18,792 bases of DNA from Bacteroidota bacterium (GCA_023426625.1 JAFAAJ010000224.1:1-18792), one strand, 5' to 3'. Numbered from the stretch's first letter, positions 7,123-14,142 are shown. Notes: generated by a model not told the origin, from the sequence alone. A program made the numbers and translations.

Positions 7123-7149
7123 AAAGAGAACACAAAAAGCATTCTCTTT
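7123..7149 (-). terminator. Terminator after the 89-residue secreted protein, end of the GbsR cluster
   Basis: AAAGAGAA/TTCTCTTT (7123-7130/7142-7149) forms an 8-bp stem with an 11-nt loop. On the minus strand it is followed by six T, about 80 nt after the stop at 7230. Confidence 0.6.
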
Positions 7150-7229
7150 CAATAAATTTTATTTTAATTTAAAAATTTAATAAAAACCATTAAATCCCTG
7201 CCATTTAATTTTTGACAAAAATATCCGCA

Positions 7230-7499
7230 TTATTGCCTTCTGAGTGCCTGTTTTTCTCTTTTATATTTCGCTGTTAAGGCCTTTAACTGCTCCTGTTTCA
7301 TTTTCTTACTTAGGATCGGGTGATTCAGGATCATTTTTCTTTCTGCCTGATATTTTTTATCCAACTCACGGGATTTTATATTGATCATCTCACTTTTGGA
7401 AGGATGAGGAGGAGCCGGCGGACGTGGTGGAAGTTTCTGTGCATAAACGTTCATTGACAAACCTAACAGCAAAAATGTTGATATTAAAAACTTTTTCAT
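7230..7499 (-). CDS. Small secreted Pro-rich, basic protein
   Basis: This is an 89-residue protein of unknown function. MKKFLISTFLLLGLSMNVYAQ is a clear signal peptide ending at A-Q. Next is a proline-rich linker KLPPRPPAPPHPSKS (about 22-36). The remainder is a strongly basic, charged helix with heptad-like spacing (KSRELDKKYQAERKM, KKMKQEQLKALTAKYKREKQALRRQ). The architecture suggests a periplasmic helical protein binding an acidic or membrane surface, but nothing proves it. It is the last gene before the cluster's terminator, 87 nt after the SRPBCC gene on the same strand, so it may be co-transcribed with it. Confidence 0.75.
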   Translation of the reverse strand: MKKFLISTFLLLGLSMNVYAQKLPPRPPAPPHPSKSEMINIKSRELDKKYQAERKMILNHPILSKKMKQEQLKALTAKYKREKQALRRQ

Positions 7500-7586
7500 G
7501 ACATTTACTTTTAAAATGAATTTTTAAATCAATTCATTGGTTTATATGTATGTCTTTGCATATATCATACCATAAAACAACTGCCG

Positions 7587-8042
7587 TTAAGAACGATTTT
7601 CCGCTTCTTTTTTGATCATTGTATTCCTTTCCAGCAGGAAATTCCTGAGGTAACGGGTAAGAAAAACAGTATTGAACCATCGTCCGAGAATCCCTAAAGG
7701 TGATTCAAATTGAAAAATATCTATCATCAAAGTTCCACCATTTTTTTCTTTGAAAACATGTTGATGATGAAGAGAATTAAAGGTTCCTTTCAGCATGATA
7801 TCCGTGAACTGATAAGGTTTTTCCATGTTGATGATCTTAGAAGTATGGGTTTGATACACTCCTAAATGTTTGGCTCTCCACGTTACTGTCTCTCCATTTT
7901 CTATTAAACCGCTTGTTCGTCCGGCAATTGCTTTTTCTTTTGTTTTTGAGGTGGATTTCTGATGCAGATCTATATCTCTTGCGATATCAAAAACGTTATG
8001 GATATCCGCATTAATATGAGTTTCTAAATAAATTTCAGGCAT
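7587..8042 (-). CDS. SRPBCC (START-like) ligand-binding protein
   Basis: This 151-residue single-domain protein has the start typical of polyketide cyclase/START-like proteins: MPEIYLETHINADIHNVFDIARDIDLH, a first strand followed by the V-F-D-I-A-R-D-I-D helix. The middle (ENGETVTWRAKHLGVYQTHTSKI) and end (GGTLMIDIFQFESPLGILGRWFNTVFLTRYLRNFLLERN) match the group often annotated as cell-division inhibitor-like SRPBCC. These folds enclose a hydrophobic cavity, so a lipid, isoprenoid or aromatic ligand is plausible. No catalytic residues are recognisable. The ATG overlaps the end of the preceding 137-residue membrane gene by 8 nt, so the two are probably translationally coupled. This links a soluble lipid-type binder to a membrane protein. 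Confidence 0.85.
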   Translation of the reverse strand: MPEIYLETHINADIHNVFDIARDIDLHQKSTSKTKEKAIAGRTSGLIENGETVTWRAKHLGVYQTHTSKIINMEKPYQFTDIMLKGTFNSLHHQHVFKEKNGGTLMIDIFQFESPLGILGRWFNTVFLTRYLRNFLLERNTMIKKEAENRS

Positions 8043-8448
8043 TTTGATTTGCTATTTTTTGTTTCTGATTATATTTTGAATTTGTCTGATAAAGGTAAAA
8101 TACATAACCCAAGGCTAAAATAGGGCTGTAAAATAAAGCCGCCACAAGTATCATAAGACAAAATTCCGTTATTATTTCCATATCTTTCATTAATCCTATA
8201 CATATTAGCAATAAAATTGTCCAAACCGGCAGGATAGAAATTCCGTACACCTTGTAAAACCAATCTTTTGGATAGTCCATCAAAGCCCTTAGCAGATAGC
8301 TTAGTAATTGTATTCCTCCAACAATAAAGTAGAAATACAGAAGATAATTTGTCACTAAATTAAAAAGCCAATTGATAAGAAAACCAATACTGTACGCTAT
8401 TAGAAATGTTATCTGTAGATAATAATCATATTTAAAGAAAGTTTTCAT
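8035..8448 (-). CDS. Small integral membrane protein, about four TM helices
   Basis: The 137-residue product is almost entirely hydrophobic, with segments at roughly 11-30, 36-54, 68-88 and 95-119. A short polar loop (RALMDYPKDWFYKVYG) and a Lys/Asn/Gln-rich cytoplasmic tail are visible. I do not recognise the family. Its stop overlaps the SRPBCC start by 8 nt, and it lies 76 nt downstream of the 133-residue membrane gene on the same strand. It appears to belong to the same envelope module as its neighbours, but unlike the two upstream membrane proteins it is not obviously their paralogue. Confidence 0.75.
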   Translation of the reverse strand: MKTFFKYDYYLQITFLIAYSIGFLINWLFNLVTNYLLYFYFIVGGIQLLSYLLRALMDYPKDWFYKVYGISILPVWTILLLICIGLMKDMEIITEFCLMILVAALFYSPILALGYVFYLYQTNSKYNQKQKIANQNA

Positions 8449-8524
8449 GAGTATTATTTAAAGGTTAAGAAAATCTCCCCTGTTTCTTTTATTCTGTAGC
8501 CTGAATGTAAAGTACATCCAAATC

Positions 8525-8926
8525 TTAAAGAGCAGTGTTTTCATGTATTGTTTGTTTATGTTTGTTTAATGCATGTTTTCGTCCTCTTAAAAACAACAGC
8601 AGATTGAGAAGCATCATCACGCCCAGATAAATAGAAAATCCGCCGATTTTGCGGCTCAAGGAAACCACTAATCTTTCTACCGTCTCTATTTTGAAAAATT
8701 CAATGATGCATAATGCAAAACCCAGATTCAACAGGTAAAATCCTATCTTGAAAAGGGAGTTCGTTGCCATAGCAATATCTTCTTTCTGATGAAAAATATC
8801 GAGCATAAAGGTTTTAGAGTTTTTGAACAGGAATTGAGAAACAAGAATCGTTAAGGTAATAACAATTGGCAGATAGATCATATACGCTGAAAAGTTGTAG
8901 GTGGCAGTTAAAACAGTTGTTGTCAT
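8525..8926 (-). CDS. Small membrane protein, paralogue of the upstream gene (second of tandem pair)
   Basis: This 133-residue product has hydrophobic helices at about 15-33, 58-77 and 92-112 and a basic, His/Lys-rich tail (RGRKHALNKHKQTIHENTAL). It aligns without gaps over about 75 residues with the 114-residue product directly upstream. Shared features are D-[IL]....N then YL[LV]NLG[FY], a central G, a second conserved Asn in the last helix and R-x-x-R-K/L-R-K-K at its end. The two are therefore diverged tandem duplicates, 6 nt apart, probably forming a heteromeric membrane complex. The family is unknown to me; it lies in the GbsR-controlled cluster. Confidence 0.75.
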   Translation of the reverse strand: MTTTVLTATYNFSAYMIYLPIVITLTILVSQFLFKNSKTFMLDIFHQKEDIAMATNSLFKIGFYLLNLGFALCIIEFFKIETVERLVVSLSRKIGGFSIYLGVMMLLNLLLFLRGRKHALNKHKQTIHENTAL

Positions 8927-8932
8927 GATATT

Positions 8933-9277
8933 TTATTTTAATGTTAATTTTTTTCTTAAGAAATAAAGGGTGAAAATGTTGATATAATGCAGTACACAGA
9001 GGATCAGAATAATATACCCGGTACGAATACCGGTAATGGTTATCACTTCTTGCATATTGTTTACCTTTTCCCAAAAGGTCAGATTGATGGCAATGTATCC
9101 AAGGTTTACGAGATAATAACATCCTAATAATATCCTGTTGATCGTTAAACATAGATCAGGATCGTGGATCAGGTATTCCAGATAATATTTTCCGGCGTTA
9201 TAGCATCTTCTTCCTACATCAATCGTAATGTAAAAGCTGATGGAAAGAAACAACCCATATGAAATGATATTAAACAT
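8933..9277 (-). CDS. Small membrane protein (first of tandem paralogous pair)
   Basis: This is a 114-residue protein with helices at about 3-20, 48-68 and 82-107. Motifs shared with the downstream paralogue are DLCLTINRILL...YYLVNLGY in the second helix and a Gly, an Asn and terminal LRKK in the last. The gene starts at 9277, 16 nt after a copy of the cluster's 18-bp inverted repeat (9294-9311), and 41 nt after the DUF2071 gene. No terminator is visible between the two, so it may be both read through from DUF2071 and controlled at its own operator. The function is unknown. Confidence 0.75.
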   Translation of the reverse strand: MFNIISYGLFLSISFYITIDVGRRCYNAGKYYLEYLIHDPDLCLTINRILLGCYYLVNLGYIAINLTFWEKVNNMQEVITITGIRTGYIILILCVLHYINIFTLYFLRKKLTLK

Positions 9278-9293
9278 TTTATAAATATTATAT

Positions 9294-9311
9294 TTTCAAT
9301 AATTTTTGAAA
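9294..9311. promoter_or_regulatory. Putative GbsR operator, copy 3 (18-bp inverted repeat)
   Basis: TTTCAATAATTTTTGAAA has half-sites TTTCAA/TTGAAA around a 6-nt centre. It is identical in all 18 positions to copies at 10044-10061 and 10654-10671. It lies 16 nt upstream of the ATG at 9277. With copy 2 it shares three further bases (TAT) at its left end. Confidence 0.65.
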
Positions 9312-9318
9312 TTAAAAA

Positions 9319-10026
9319 TCAAATAAAAACATTTTTATATACTTCCACTTCAGAACCGTCTGTCATAAAAAAACTTGCAGGAGTTGTTTCTAACAGCACA
9401 TTCTGTATCGCGGAATCCACATGCTTTATTTTATTAATGGAGAAATTCAATTTGTTTAAGCCGATCAGGTTCCAGTTTTGATGCCTGACTTCATATACTT
9501 TACTGCTCTGACCTGTTTTTCCACAGAAAGCCAGGCTTCTTTTAATGACAAATTGCTCCTCTTCTGATTGATCTCTACTTTCGGTGAAGTTATTTTTTAC
9601 CGCTTCAATATTCATTTCACAAACCAAGTCTCTGATCGTGTAATTCAGATCTTTTTCCTTTTTTAAAATTCTGAGATTTCGCAGGGAAAATGGCTCTCCA
9701 TAGATGAATTTCCCCATGAAAAAGGTCATGAATTTCGGAACCATTTCTGAAAGAAAATAAATTCCTTTTACATTTTCATTATCTTTTCTCTTGACATACG
9801 TTCTGATATTGATTTCCGGAAAATATTGATGAAATGGGATCTTAAAGCCAAATAACCTTGCATTTGAAAACTCAAAACAGACAATACTTATAATTGCTTT
9901 TCCATTCAAAGTATCCGGTTCCAGATCTCTAGGTAGAAATCCTGACAATAGCTCAGGTTGAATATGAAAATTCAGATAAACGAGATTTTCCCAACGACAG
10001 GTCATGAATTTGCAGTTTTTTTTCAT
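9319..10026 (-). CDS. DUF2071 (YqjF-like) protein
   Basis: This 235-residue soluble protein has the DUF2071 pattern: CRWENLVYLNFHIQPELLSGFLPRDLEPDTLNGKA-type start (residues 10-45), a FEF strand, and the hallmark E-I-N-I-R-T-Y-V around residues 71-78. Later blocks Y-F-L-S-E and Y-G-E-P-F-S also fit. The family is uncharacterised but is predicted to share the acetoacetate decarboxylase-like barrel fold. No signal peptide is present. Met8 (MTCRW) at 10005 is an alternative start close to the conserved domain. The gene is separated from gbsR by a terminator (10078-10098) and has its own operator copy at 10044-10061. It appears to head the transcription unit of membrane and SRPBCC genes. Confidence 0.85.
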   Translation of the reverse strand: MKKNCKFMTCRWENLVYLNFHIQPELLSGFLPRDLEPDTLNGKAIISIVCFEFSNARLFGFKIPFHQYFPEINIRTYVKRKDNENVKGIYFLSEMVPKFMTFFMGKFIYGEPFSLRNLRILKKEKDLNYTIRDLVCEMNIEAVKNNFTESRDQSEEEQFVIKRSLAFCGKTGQSSKVYEVRHQNWNLIGLNKLNFSINKIKHVDSAIQNVLLETTPASFFMTDGSEVEVYKNVFI

Positions 10027-10043
10027 TATATTAGTTTTTGTAT

Positions 10044-10061
10044 TTTCAATAATTTTTGAAA
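10044..10061. promoter_or_regulatory. Putative GbsR operator, copy 2
   Basis: This is the same 18-bp inverted repeat TTTCAATAATTTTTGAAA, 17 nt upstream of the DUF2071 ATG at 10026 and downstream of the regulator's terminator. The only nearby promoter-like box is TATCTTTC on the minus strand (one mismatch), which overlaps its edge. Confidence 0.65.
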
Positions 10062-10073
10062 GATAAATTGAAA

Positions 10074-10098
10074 TAAAAAAGGATTTTAGCTATCCTTT
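10074..10098 (-). terminator. Terminator after the GbsR-type regulator gene
   Basis: AAAGGAT/ATCCTTT (10078-10084/10092-10098) is a 7-bp stem with a 7-nt loop. On the minus strand it is followed by a T-run, 6 nt after the stop codon at 10104. It makes the regulator a separate unit from DUF2071. Confidence 0.7.
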
Positions 10099-10103
10099 CT
10101 CAA

Positions 10104-10607
10104 TTATTTCAATAAATTGGTGATCTTTCCTACCAACCAATGATCATCACTTTTAATGGCTAGATCCATAATATTATTGATCTTTCCTGTCACCGAACTA
10201 AAGTCATCCATTAATTTAATAAATTCTTTGGCTCCATCTGAATCTTTATCTTCAATATTCTTCAATTCATCCAAGAATGAAATCACCGGTTCAATTTCCC
10301 TTTTTCTGCGCTCCTTCGTGATCTGCTTAAATAAGAACCAAACGTCTTTTTCCGCTACAAAATATTCCTTTCTGTCTCCTTTTACGAGTTCTTTTCTTAC
10401 AATTCCCCAATCCATCAGATTACGGAGGTTCATATTGGCATTTCCGCGTGAAATTTCAAGCTGCTCCATCACGTCATCCGTAGAGAGCGGTTTTCCACTT
10501 GCTAAAAGCAGGGCATGAACCTGCGCCATTGTACGGTTAATCCCCCAATTGGTCGCAAATGTTCCCCAAGTTTGAATATATTTTTCTTTAGCTTCTGATA
10601 ATTTCAT
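10104..10607 (-). CDS. GbsR/MarR-family transcriptional regulator
   Basis: This 167-residue DNA-binding protein has the GbsR-type winged helix at residues 22-90: GINRTMAQVHALLLASGKPL, then the recognition region DVMEQLEISRGNANMNLRNL and the wing WGIVRKELVKGDRKEYF. It matches the GbsR consensus (G.....A.V...L......L..DE....L..S.GN..M.LR.L..WG.V.....GDR...Y). GbsR was described as a choline-sensing repressor in Bacillus; flavobacterial members are mostly uncharacterised and need not sense choline. The C-terminal half is helical and probably dimerises. The promoter has TTG-19 nt-TATATTTG with the TTG inside an 18-bp inverted repeat that recurs before two downstream genes. Autorepression and control of the cluster are therefore likely. 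Confidence 0.9.
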   Translation of the reverse strand: MKLSEAKEKYIQTWGTFATNWGINRTMAQVHALLLASGKPLSTDDVMEQLEISRGNANMNLRNLMDWGIVRKELVKGDRKEYFVAEKDVWFLFKQITKERRKREIEPVISFLDELKNIEDKDSDGAKEFIKLMDDFSSVTGKINNIMDLAIKSDDHWLVGKITNLLK

Positions 10608-10629
10608 TTGTTTCGTTTTAATACTATCA

Positions 10630-10656
10630 CAAATATAATTATTATTTCCGAACTTT
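10630..10656 (-). promoter_or_regulatory. Promoter of the GbsR-type regulator
   Basis: On the minus strand TATATTTG (10637-10630) is an exact -7 box, preceded at exactly 19 nt by TTG, which is part of the TTGAAA half of the inverted repeat at 10654-10671. The start site would be about 16 nt before the ATG at 10607. This is one of the best promoter matches in the window. Confidence 0.75.
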
Positions 10657-10671
10657 CAATAATTTTTGAAA
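10654..10671. promoter_or_regulatory. Putative GbsR operator, copy 1, overlapping the -33 element
   Basis: This is the same 18-bp inverted repeat TTTCAATAATTTTTGAAA. One half-site on the minus strand supplies the -33 TTG of the regulator promoter, so a bound dimer would block RNA polymerase. This geometry fits negative autoregulation. Confidence 0.7.
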
Positions 10672-10681
10672 ATTTATTTTA

Positions 10682-10712
10682 AAATTAAAGCAGACATCTG
10701 GAAATGCCTGCT
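10682..10712 (-). terminator. Terminator after the TSP3-vWA lipoprotein gene
   Basis: AGCAGACAT/ATGCCTGCT (10689-10697/10704-10712) pairs over 9 bp with one G-U on the minus strand. It has a 6-nt loop and a T-rich tail. It starts 6 nt past the stop codon at 10719. Confidence 0.7.
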
Positions 10713-10718
10713 TCTAAA

Positions 10719-12599
10719 CTATTTTTGAATGGTCTTATAACTTTCTACCAATCTTGTAAACTCCGATCTATATCCTTCTTCATCCTGATTTTTTCCTCCT
10801 TTTGAAAGATTGATGATAGCGTTAAGATTATTATTGGTAATCAATTTTGAATCTCTCAAAACAAGTCCAAACCAAGCTACGGAAGTGGCAAATTTAAAAT
10901 CCGTACTGGCTTTCTCAATGGAAGTCTGTGAATTTTTTACGACCTGACTGATCTGCATACTTTTATCTCCACTCGGTTGTTTATAACGGAATTTTATAGT
11001 GGCCAATTCATCTTCAAATTTTTTAGATGCTGAAGTGGAACTGTATTTCAATTTGTTTTCTTTCGGTACAAACTCTGAATTCAAACTAGCAGGAATGATT
11101 TCATAAAGTGCCGTTACCGTATGCCCACTTCCCAGTTCTCCCGCATCTATTTTATCATCTGTAAAGTCTTCATTTCGGAGCTTTCTGTTTTCATAACCGA
11201 TCAGCCTGTAAGATTTTACGTATTTAGGATTAAATTCGATCTGAACTTTAACATCTTTAGCAATCGTGTACATACTACCTGCAAATTCTTTTCCTAAAAA
11301 TTTGTTGGCTTCCTGCAGGTTATCAATATAAGCATAATTTCCATTTCCTTTATCAGCCAGGGTTTCCAAAGTATTGTCTTTATAATTTCCCATGCCGTAT
11401 CCTAAACAGGTAAGGAAAATTCCGCTTTTCCTTTTTTCTTCGATCAAAGTCTGAAGATCGGATTGAGAAGATAATCCCACATTGAAATCTCCGTCAGTAG
11501 CTAATACGACCCTATTATTTCCATCTTTTATAAAGTTTTCTTTAGCCAGTTTATATGCGAGTTCTATTCCCTGTCCACCTGCGGTACTTCCACCTGCATT
11601 AAGGTCATCCAGCGCCTTTATAATTTTGCTTTTCTCTTTTGCGGAAGTAGGGGTCAACACCACTCCTGCTCTTCCAGCATAGACAACGATACCTACTTTA
11701 TCCTGAGGTCTCAGCTGATCCAGCAATATTTTCAATGATGATTTTAAAAGAGGTAGTTTATTGTCATCGTCCATAGAGCCTGATACATCGATCAGAAAAA
11801 CAATATTGGAAGCAGGAAGGTTATTCATAGCTATTTTTTTCCCCTGTAATCCTATTTTTAAGAGTTTATGACCTGGATTCCACGGAGCATCGCTATACTC
11901 AGTACTAATAGAGAATGGTTGATTATTTTGAGGCTGGGGATAACTGTATTTGAAATAATTAACCATTTCTTCGATTCTTACCGCATCTTTATCTACTTTA
12001 CGACCATAGTTGATCATTCTTCTGATGTTGGAATAGGAAGCGTTATCTACATCAATGGAGAATGTGGATAATGGCTCATTCTTAGTCAGTTCAAAAGGGT
12101 TTTCAACTAAACTATTGTATTCTTCATTATCATTTTCTGGGTGAGACACGACTTTCTTTCCTTTATTGTCCTCATAAATTCTATCACTACTGATCATATA
12201 AGAAGATTCTATCTCCATAGCAGTTACCGCTTTTGGCTTCGGACATCCGTTATATTCCGGTAATCCCGGAACAGTAGGACAAGCATCATCTTTATCTAAA
12301 ATACCATCACCATCTGTATCCGGCCATGGACAGCCGTTATTTTCCGGAGGACCAGGAACGGTAGGACATGCATCATCCTTATCTATAACTCCATCACCGT
12401 CCGATTCTACCCACGGACAGCCATTATTCTCTATAGGTCCTGCTATTTCAGGACACTGATCGGTTTTATTAGGAATTCCATCCTGATCTTTATCTTTTCT
12501 GATGCTTAATGGTTGGGTTTCCGAATTTTTGGAGGCATCCTGTGTTTTACAGCTTCCAAACAAAGCCAAAACCAATATAGTAACGCTTATTTTTTTCAT
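10719..12599 (-). CDS. Lipoprotein with TSP3-like repeats, von Willebrand A domain and DUF3520 (YfbK-like)
   Basis: This is a 626-residue protein. MKKISVTILVLALFGSC is a lipoprotein signal with Cys17. Residues 36-122 hold three calcium-binding thrombospondin type 3-like repeats (D-x-D-x-D-G-I/V...D.CP....P...NGCP). Residues 170-260 form the YfbK-type N-terminal region (LSTFSIDVDNASYSNIRRM). The vWA domain follows (about 265-430) with a complete MIDAS: DVSGS (Asp271, Ser273, Ser275), Thr339 in AGGSTAGG and Asp369 in ATDGD. A DUF3520-like C-terminus follows (IEFNPKYVKSYRLIGYENR). It should sit in the outer or periplasmic envelope and bind a protein partner through metal. It is monocistronic, with a good promoter (12721-12691) and a terminator. 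The TSP3 part resembles linkers in Bacteroidetes OmpA-like proteins. Confidence 0.92.
   Translation of the reverse strand: MKKISVTILVLALFGSCKTQDASKNSETQPLSIRKDKDQDGIPNKTDQCPEIAGPIENNGCPWVESDGDGVIDKDDACPTVPGPPENNGCPWPDTDGDGILDKDDACPTVPGLPEYNGCPKPKAVTAMEIESSYMISSDRIYEDNKGKKVVSHPENDNEEYNSLVENPFELTKNEPLSTFSIDVDNASYSNIRRMINYGRKVDKDAVRIEEMVNYFKYSYPQPQNNQPFSISTEYSDAPWNPGHKLLKIGLQGKKIAMNNLPASNIVFLIDVSGSMDDDNKLPLLKSSLKILLDQLRPQDKVGIVVYAGRAGVVLTPTSAKEKSKIIKALDDLNAGGSTAGGQGIELAYKLAKENFIKDGNNRVVLATDGDFNVGLSSQSDLQTLIEEKRKSGIFLTCLGYGMGNYKDNTLETLADKGNGNYAYIDNLQEANKFLGKEFAGSMYTIAKDVKVQIEFNPKYVKSYRLIGYENRKLRNEDFTDDKIDAGELGSGHTVTALYEIIPASLNSEFVPKENKLKYSSTSASKKFEDELATIKFRYKQPSGDKSMQISQVVKNSQTSIEKASTDFKFATSVAWFGLVLRDSKLITNNNLNAIINLSKGGKNQDEEGYRSEFTRLVESYKTIQK
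12234..12494 (-). repeat. Three tandem coding repeats (TSP3-like, about 29 codons each)
   Basis: Within the vWA lipoprotein gene three consecutive units of about 87 bp encode D.DGI/V..K.D.CP.. .GP.E.NGCPW. The second and third units are the most alike at DNA level (both contain GTAGGACA and GCATCATC on the plus strand), which suggests a recent duplication. Unit number could vary between strains. Confidence 0.75.
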
Positions 12600-12690
12600 A
12601 GTTTTTAATATTTGTTAATAAACGTTAAAGTAAGAAATAAATTTTATCCAACAATTATTGTTTACATAACATAATGATAAATCTACTAAT

Positions 12691-12721
12691 CAAATTTACC
12701 TCTAGTTGTAACAAATCCCAA
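12691..12721 (-). promoter_or_regulatory. Promoter of the TSP3-vWA lipoprotein gene
   Basis: On the minus strand TTG (12721-12719), 20 nt, then TAAATTTG (12698-12691), an exact -7 match. It implies a leader of about 85 nt before the ATG at 12599. It lies only 36-66 nt from the divergent C1 peptidase start, so the two promoters must overlap. Confidence 0.55.
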
Positions 12722-12756
12722 GTACCCACGACTATTGTATTATAATCTAATTGTAA

Positions 12757-13959
12757 ATGAAAAATAGAAGAATTGCATCATTACTTATCCTGCTTTCTGC
12801 AGGAAGTCTGATGTTTGCTCAGGATGATTTGATCAACAAGTTAAAAAACAATCAGTCTCAAAATGCTAATTTCCAATTTACCACTTTAAAAGAAGTTGAT
12901 GCTACTTCGGTAAAGAATCAGGGGTCTTCAGGGACTTGCTGGAGTTATTCCGGGAACTCTTTCCTTGAATCGGAAATGCAGAGAATGGGTAAAAAGCCTG
13001 TAGATCTTGCTGAAATTTTCACAGCAAGAAATTCTTATCATGACAAAGCAAAATTATATGTACTGAATAGCGGAGCGATCAACTGGGGAGACGGAGGAGA
13101 ACTTCATGATGTGATCAATATGTACAAAAAATACGGAGCTGTTCCGCAGGAAGTTTATACTGGATTAAAACCAGGACAGACTCTTAACAACTTTAAAGAA
13201 ATGCAAGATAAACTGAAGCCGGTTCTAGACAGCCTTGTTCAGGCTTCACAAAAAGGTAAGCTTACGGATAACTGGATGGATTCTGTAGATGCTATTTTAG
13301 ATGAATATTTGGGAAAGGTTCCGGCTAACTTTACTTATCAGGGAAGAGCTTATACCCCAAAAACATTTGCTAAGGATGTTGTAGGCATCAATCCGGAAGA
13401 TTATGTAGAACTGTCTTCTTATAAAGATTACCCATATTATCAAAAATTTGTAGTTCCAATTCCGGACAACTGGAGTCATGATTCTGACTGGAACGTGCCT
13501 ATGAAAGATATGATCGCTATTATTGATAATGCTTTAAAGAAAGGATATTCTATTGGTTGGGCAACTGATGTTTCTGAGCCGTATTTTTCTTATAAAAACG
13601 GGGTAGCCTATGTTCCGGATGTAGATCTTAACAACATTACGGCAGAAGTGAAGAAAGACCTTTTTACAGAGCCTAAAAAAGATAAAGCGATCACTGAAGA
13701 TATGCGTCAGAAAGCATTGAATAACCTTTCTACTACGGATGATCACGGAATGCATATTGTAGGTCTGGCGAAAGATCAGAGCGGGAAAGAATATTATATG
13801 GTGAAAAATTCTTGGGGAGTTACCAATGATTTTGAAGGATATATTTATGTAACAAAACCTTATGTTGAATATAAATCAACAGCTATTCTGGTACATAAAA
13901 ATGCTATTCCTAAAAGTATTTTAAAACAATTGAAACCAACTAAAAATATTGGTTTATAA
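12757..13959 (+). CDS. Secreted C1B-family cysteine peptidase (bleomycin hydrolase-like)
   Basis: This 400-residue protein begins MKNRRIASLLILLSAGSLMFAQ, a signal peptide with cleavage near A-Q, so it acts outside the cytoplasm. The papain-fold active site is complete: oxyanion Gln55 and Cys61 in NQGSSGTCWSYS, His333 in DDHGMHIVGL and Asn351 in VKNSWG. The large insert between Cys and His, the DDHGMHI motif and the length fit the C1B bleomycin hydrolase/aminopeptidase C group rather than plain papain. Unlike cytoplasmic C1B enzymes it carries a signal peptide, a form common in Bacteroidetes. It has no propeptide of classical size (about 25 residues before the domain). Divergent from the vWA lipoprotein; a terminator follows. 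No clear TAnnTTTG box is seen in front of it. Confidence 0.92.
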   Translation: MKNRRIASLLILLSAGSLMFAQDDLINKLKNNQSQNANFQFTTLKEVDATSVKNQGSSGTCWSYSGNSFLESEMQRMGKKPVDLAEIFTARNSYHDKAKLYVLNSGAINWGDGGELHDVINMYKKYGAVPQEVYTGLKPGQTLNNFKEMQDKLKPVLDSLVQASQKGKLTDNWMDSVDAILDEYLGKVPANFTYQGRAYTPKTFAKDVVGINPEDYVELSSYKDYPYYQKFVVPIPDNWSHDSDWNVPMKDMIAIIDNALKKGYSIGWATDVSEPYFSYKNGVAYVPDVDLNNITAEVKKDLFTEPKKDKAITEDMRQKALNNLSTTDDHGMHIVGLAKDQSGKEYYMVKNSWGVTNDFEGYIYVTKPYVEYKSTAILVHKNAIPKSILKQLKPTKNIGL

Positions 13960-14006
13960 AGAATCACCTTTGCCATTCATGGCGATGTAGATATTTAAAT
14001 CTGTTT

Positions 14007-14041
14007 AAAAGCCGCTTTCAGAAGTTCTGAAAACGGCTTTT
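14007..14041. terminator. Terminator after the C1 peptidase gene
   Basis: AAAAGCCG/CGGCTTTT (14007-14014/14034-14041) and TTTCAG/CTGAAA (14016-14021/14027-14032) are separated by one C-A mismatch, with a 5-nt loop and a T-rich tail. Its left arm is identical over 17 nt to that of the terminator at 15691-15724. Confidence 0.8.
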
Positions 14042-14076
14042 GTTTAAAGAAAATTTAAATAGGTGATTATGTCTCT

Positions 14077-14142
14077 ATGGTGAATAGTGATTATTAATCT
14101 TGATAAATTGACTGCGGAGCAAATTCACCATTCATTATTCAC
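14077..14142. repeat. Palindromic intergenic repeat between convergent genes
   Basis: ATGGTGAAT (14077-14085) and ATTCACCAT (14123-14131) form a perfect 9-bp inverted repeat around 37 nt. The arms also hold related GTGAATRRTGA units (14081-14090 and, inverted, 14132-14142). This looks like a small dispersed palindromic element rather than a terminator, because no T-run follows. Confidence 0.4.

Noticed and set aside
8814..9152. 112-codon minus-strand frame overlapping both tandem membrane genes
   Set aside because: The two membrane frames align with one another as paralogues, which shows they are the real ones; this frame is out of phase with both.
10156..10518. 120-codon plus-strand open frame
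   Set aside because: It is antisense to the GbsR/MarR regulator; low-complexity Ser/Leu/Ile composition typical of an antisense shadow.
13968..13984. Hairpin GCCAT-TC-ATGGC after the C1 peptidase stop
   Set aside because: The loop is only two bases, the stem is short and no T-run follows; the true terminator is at 14007-14041.
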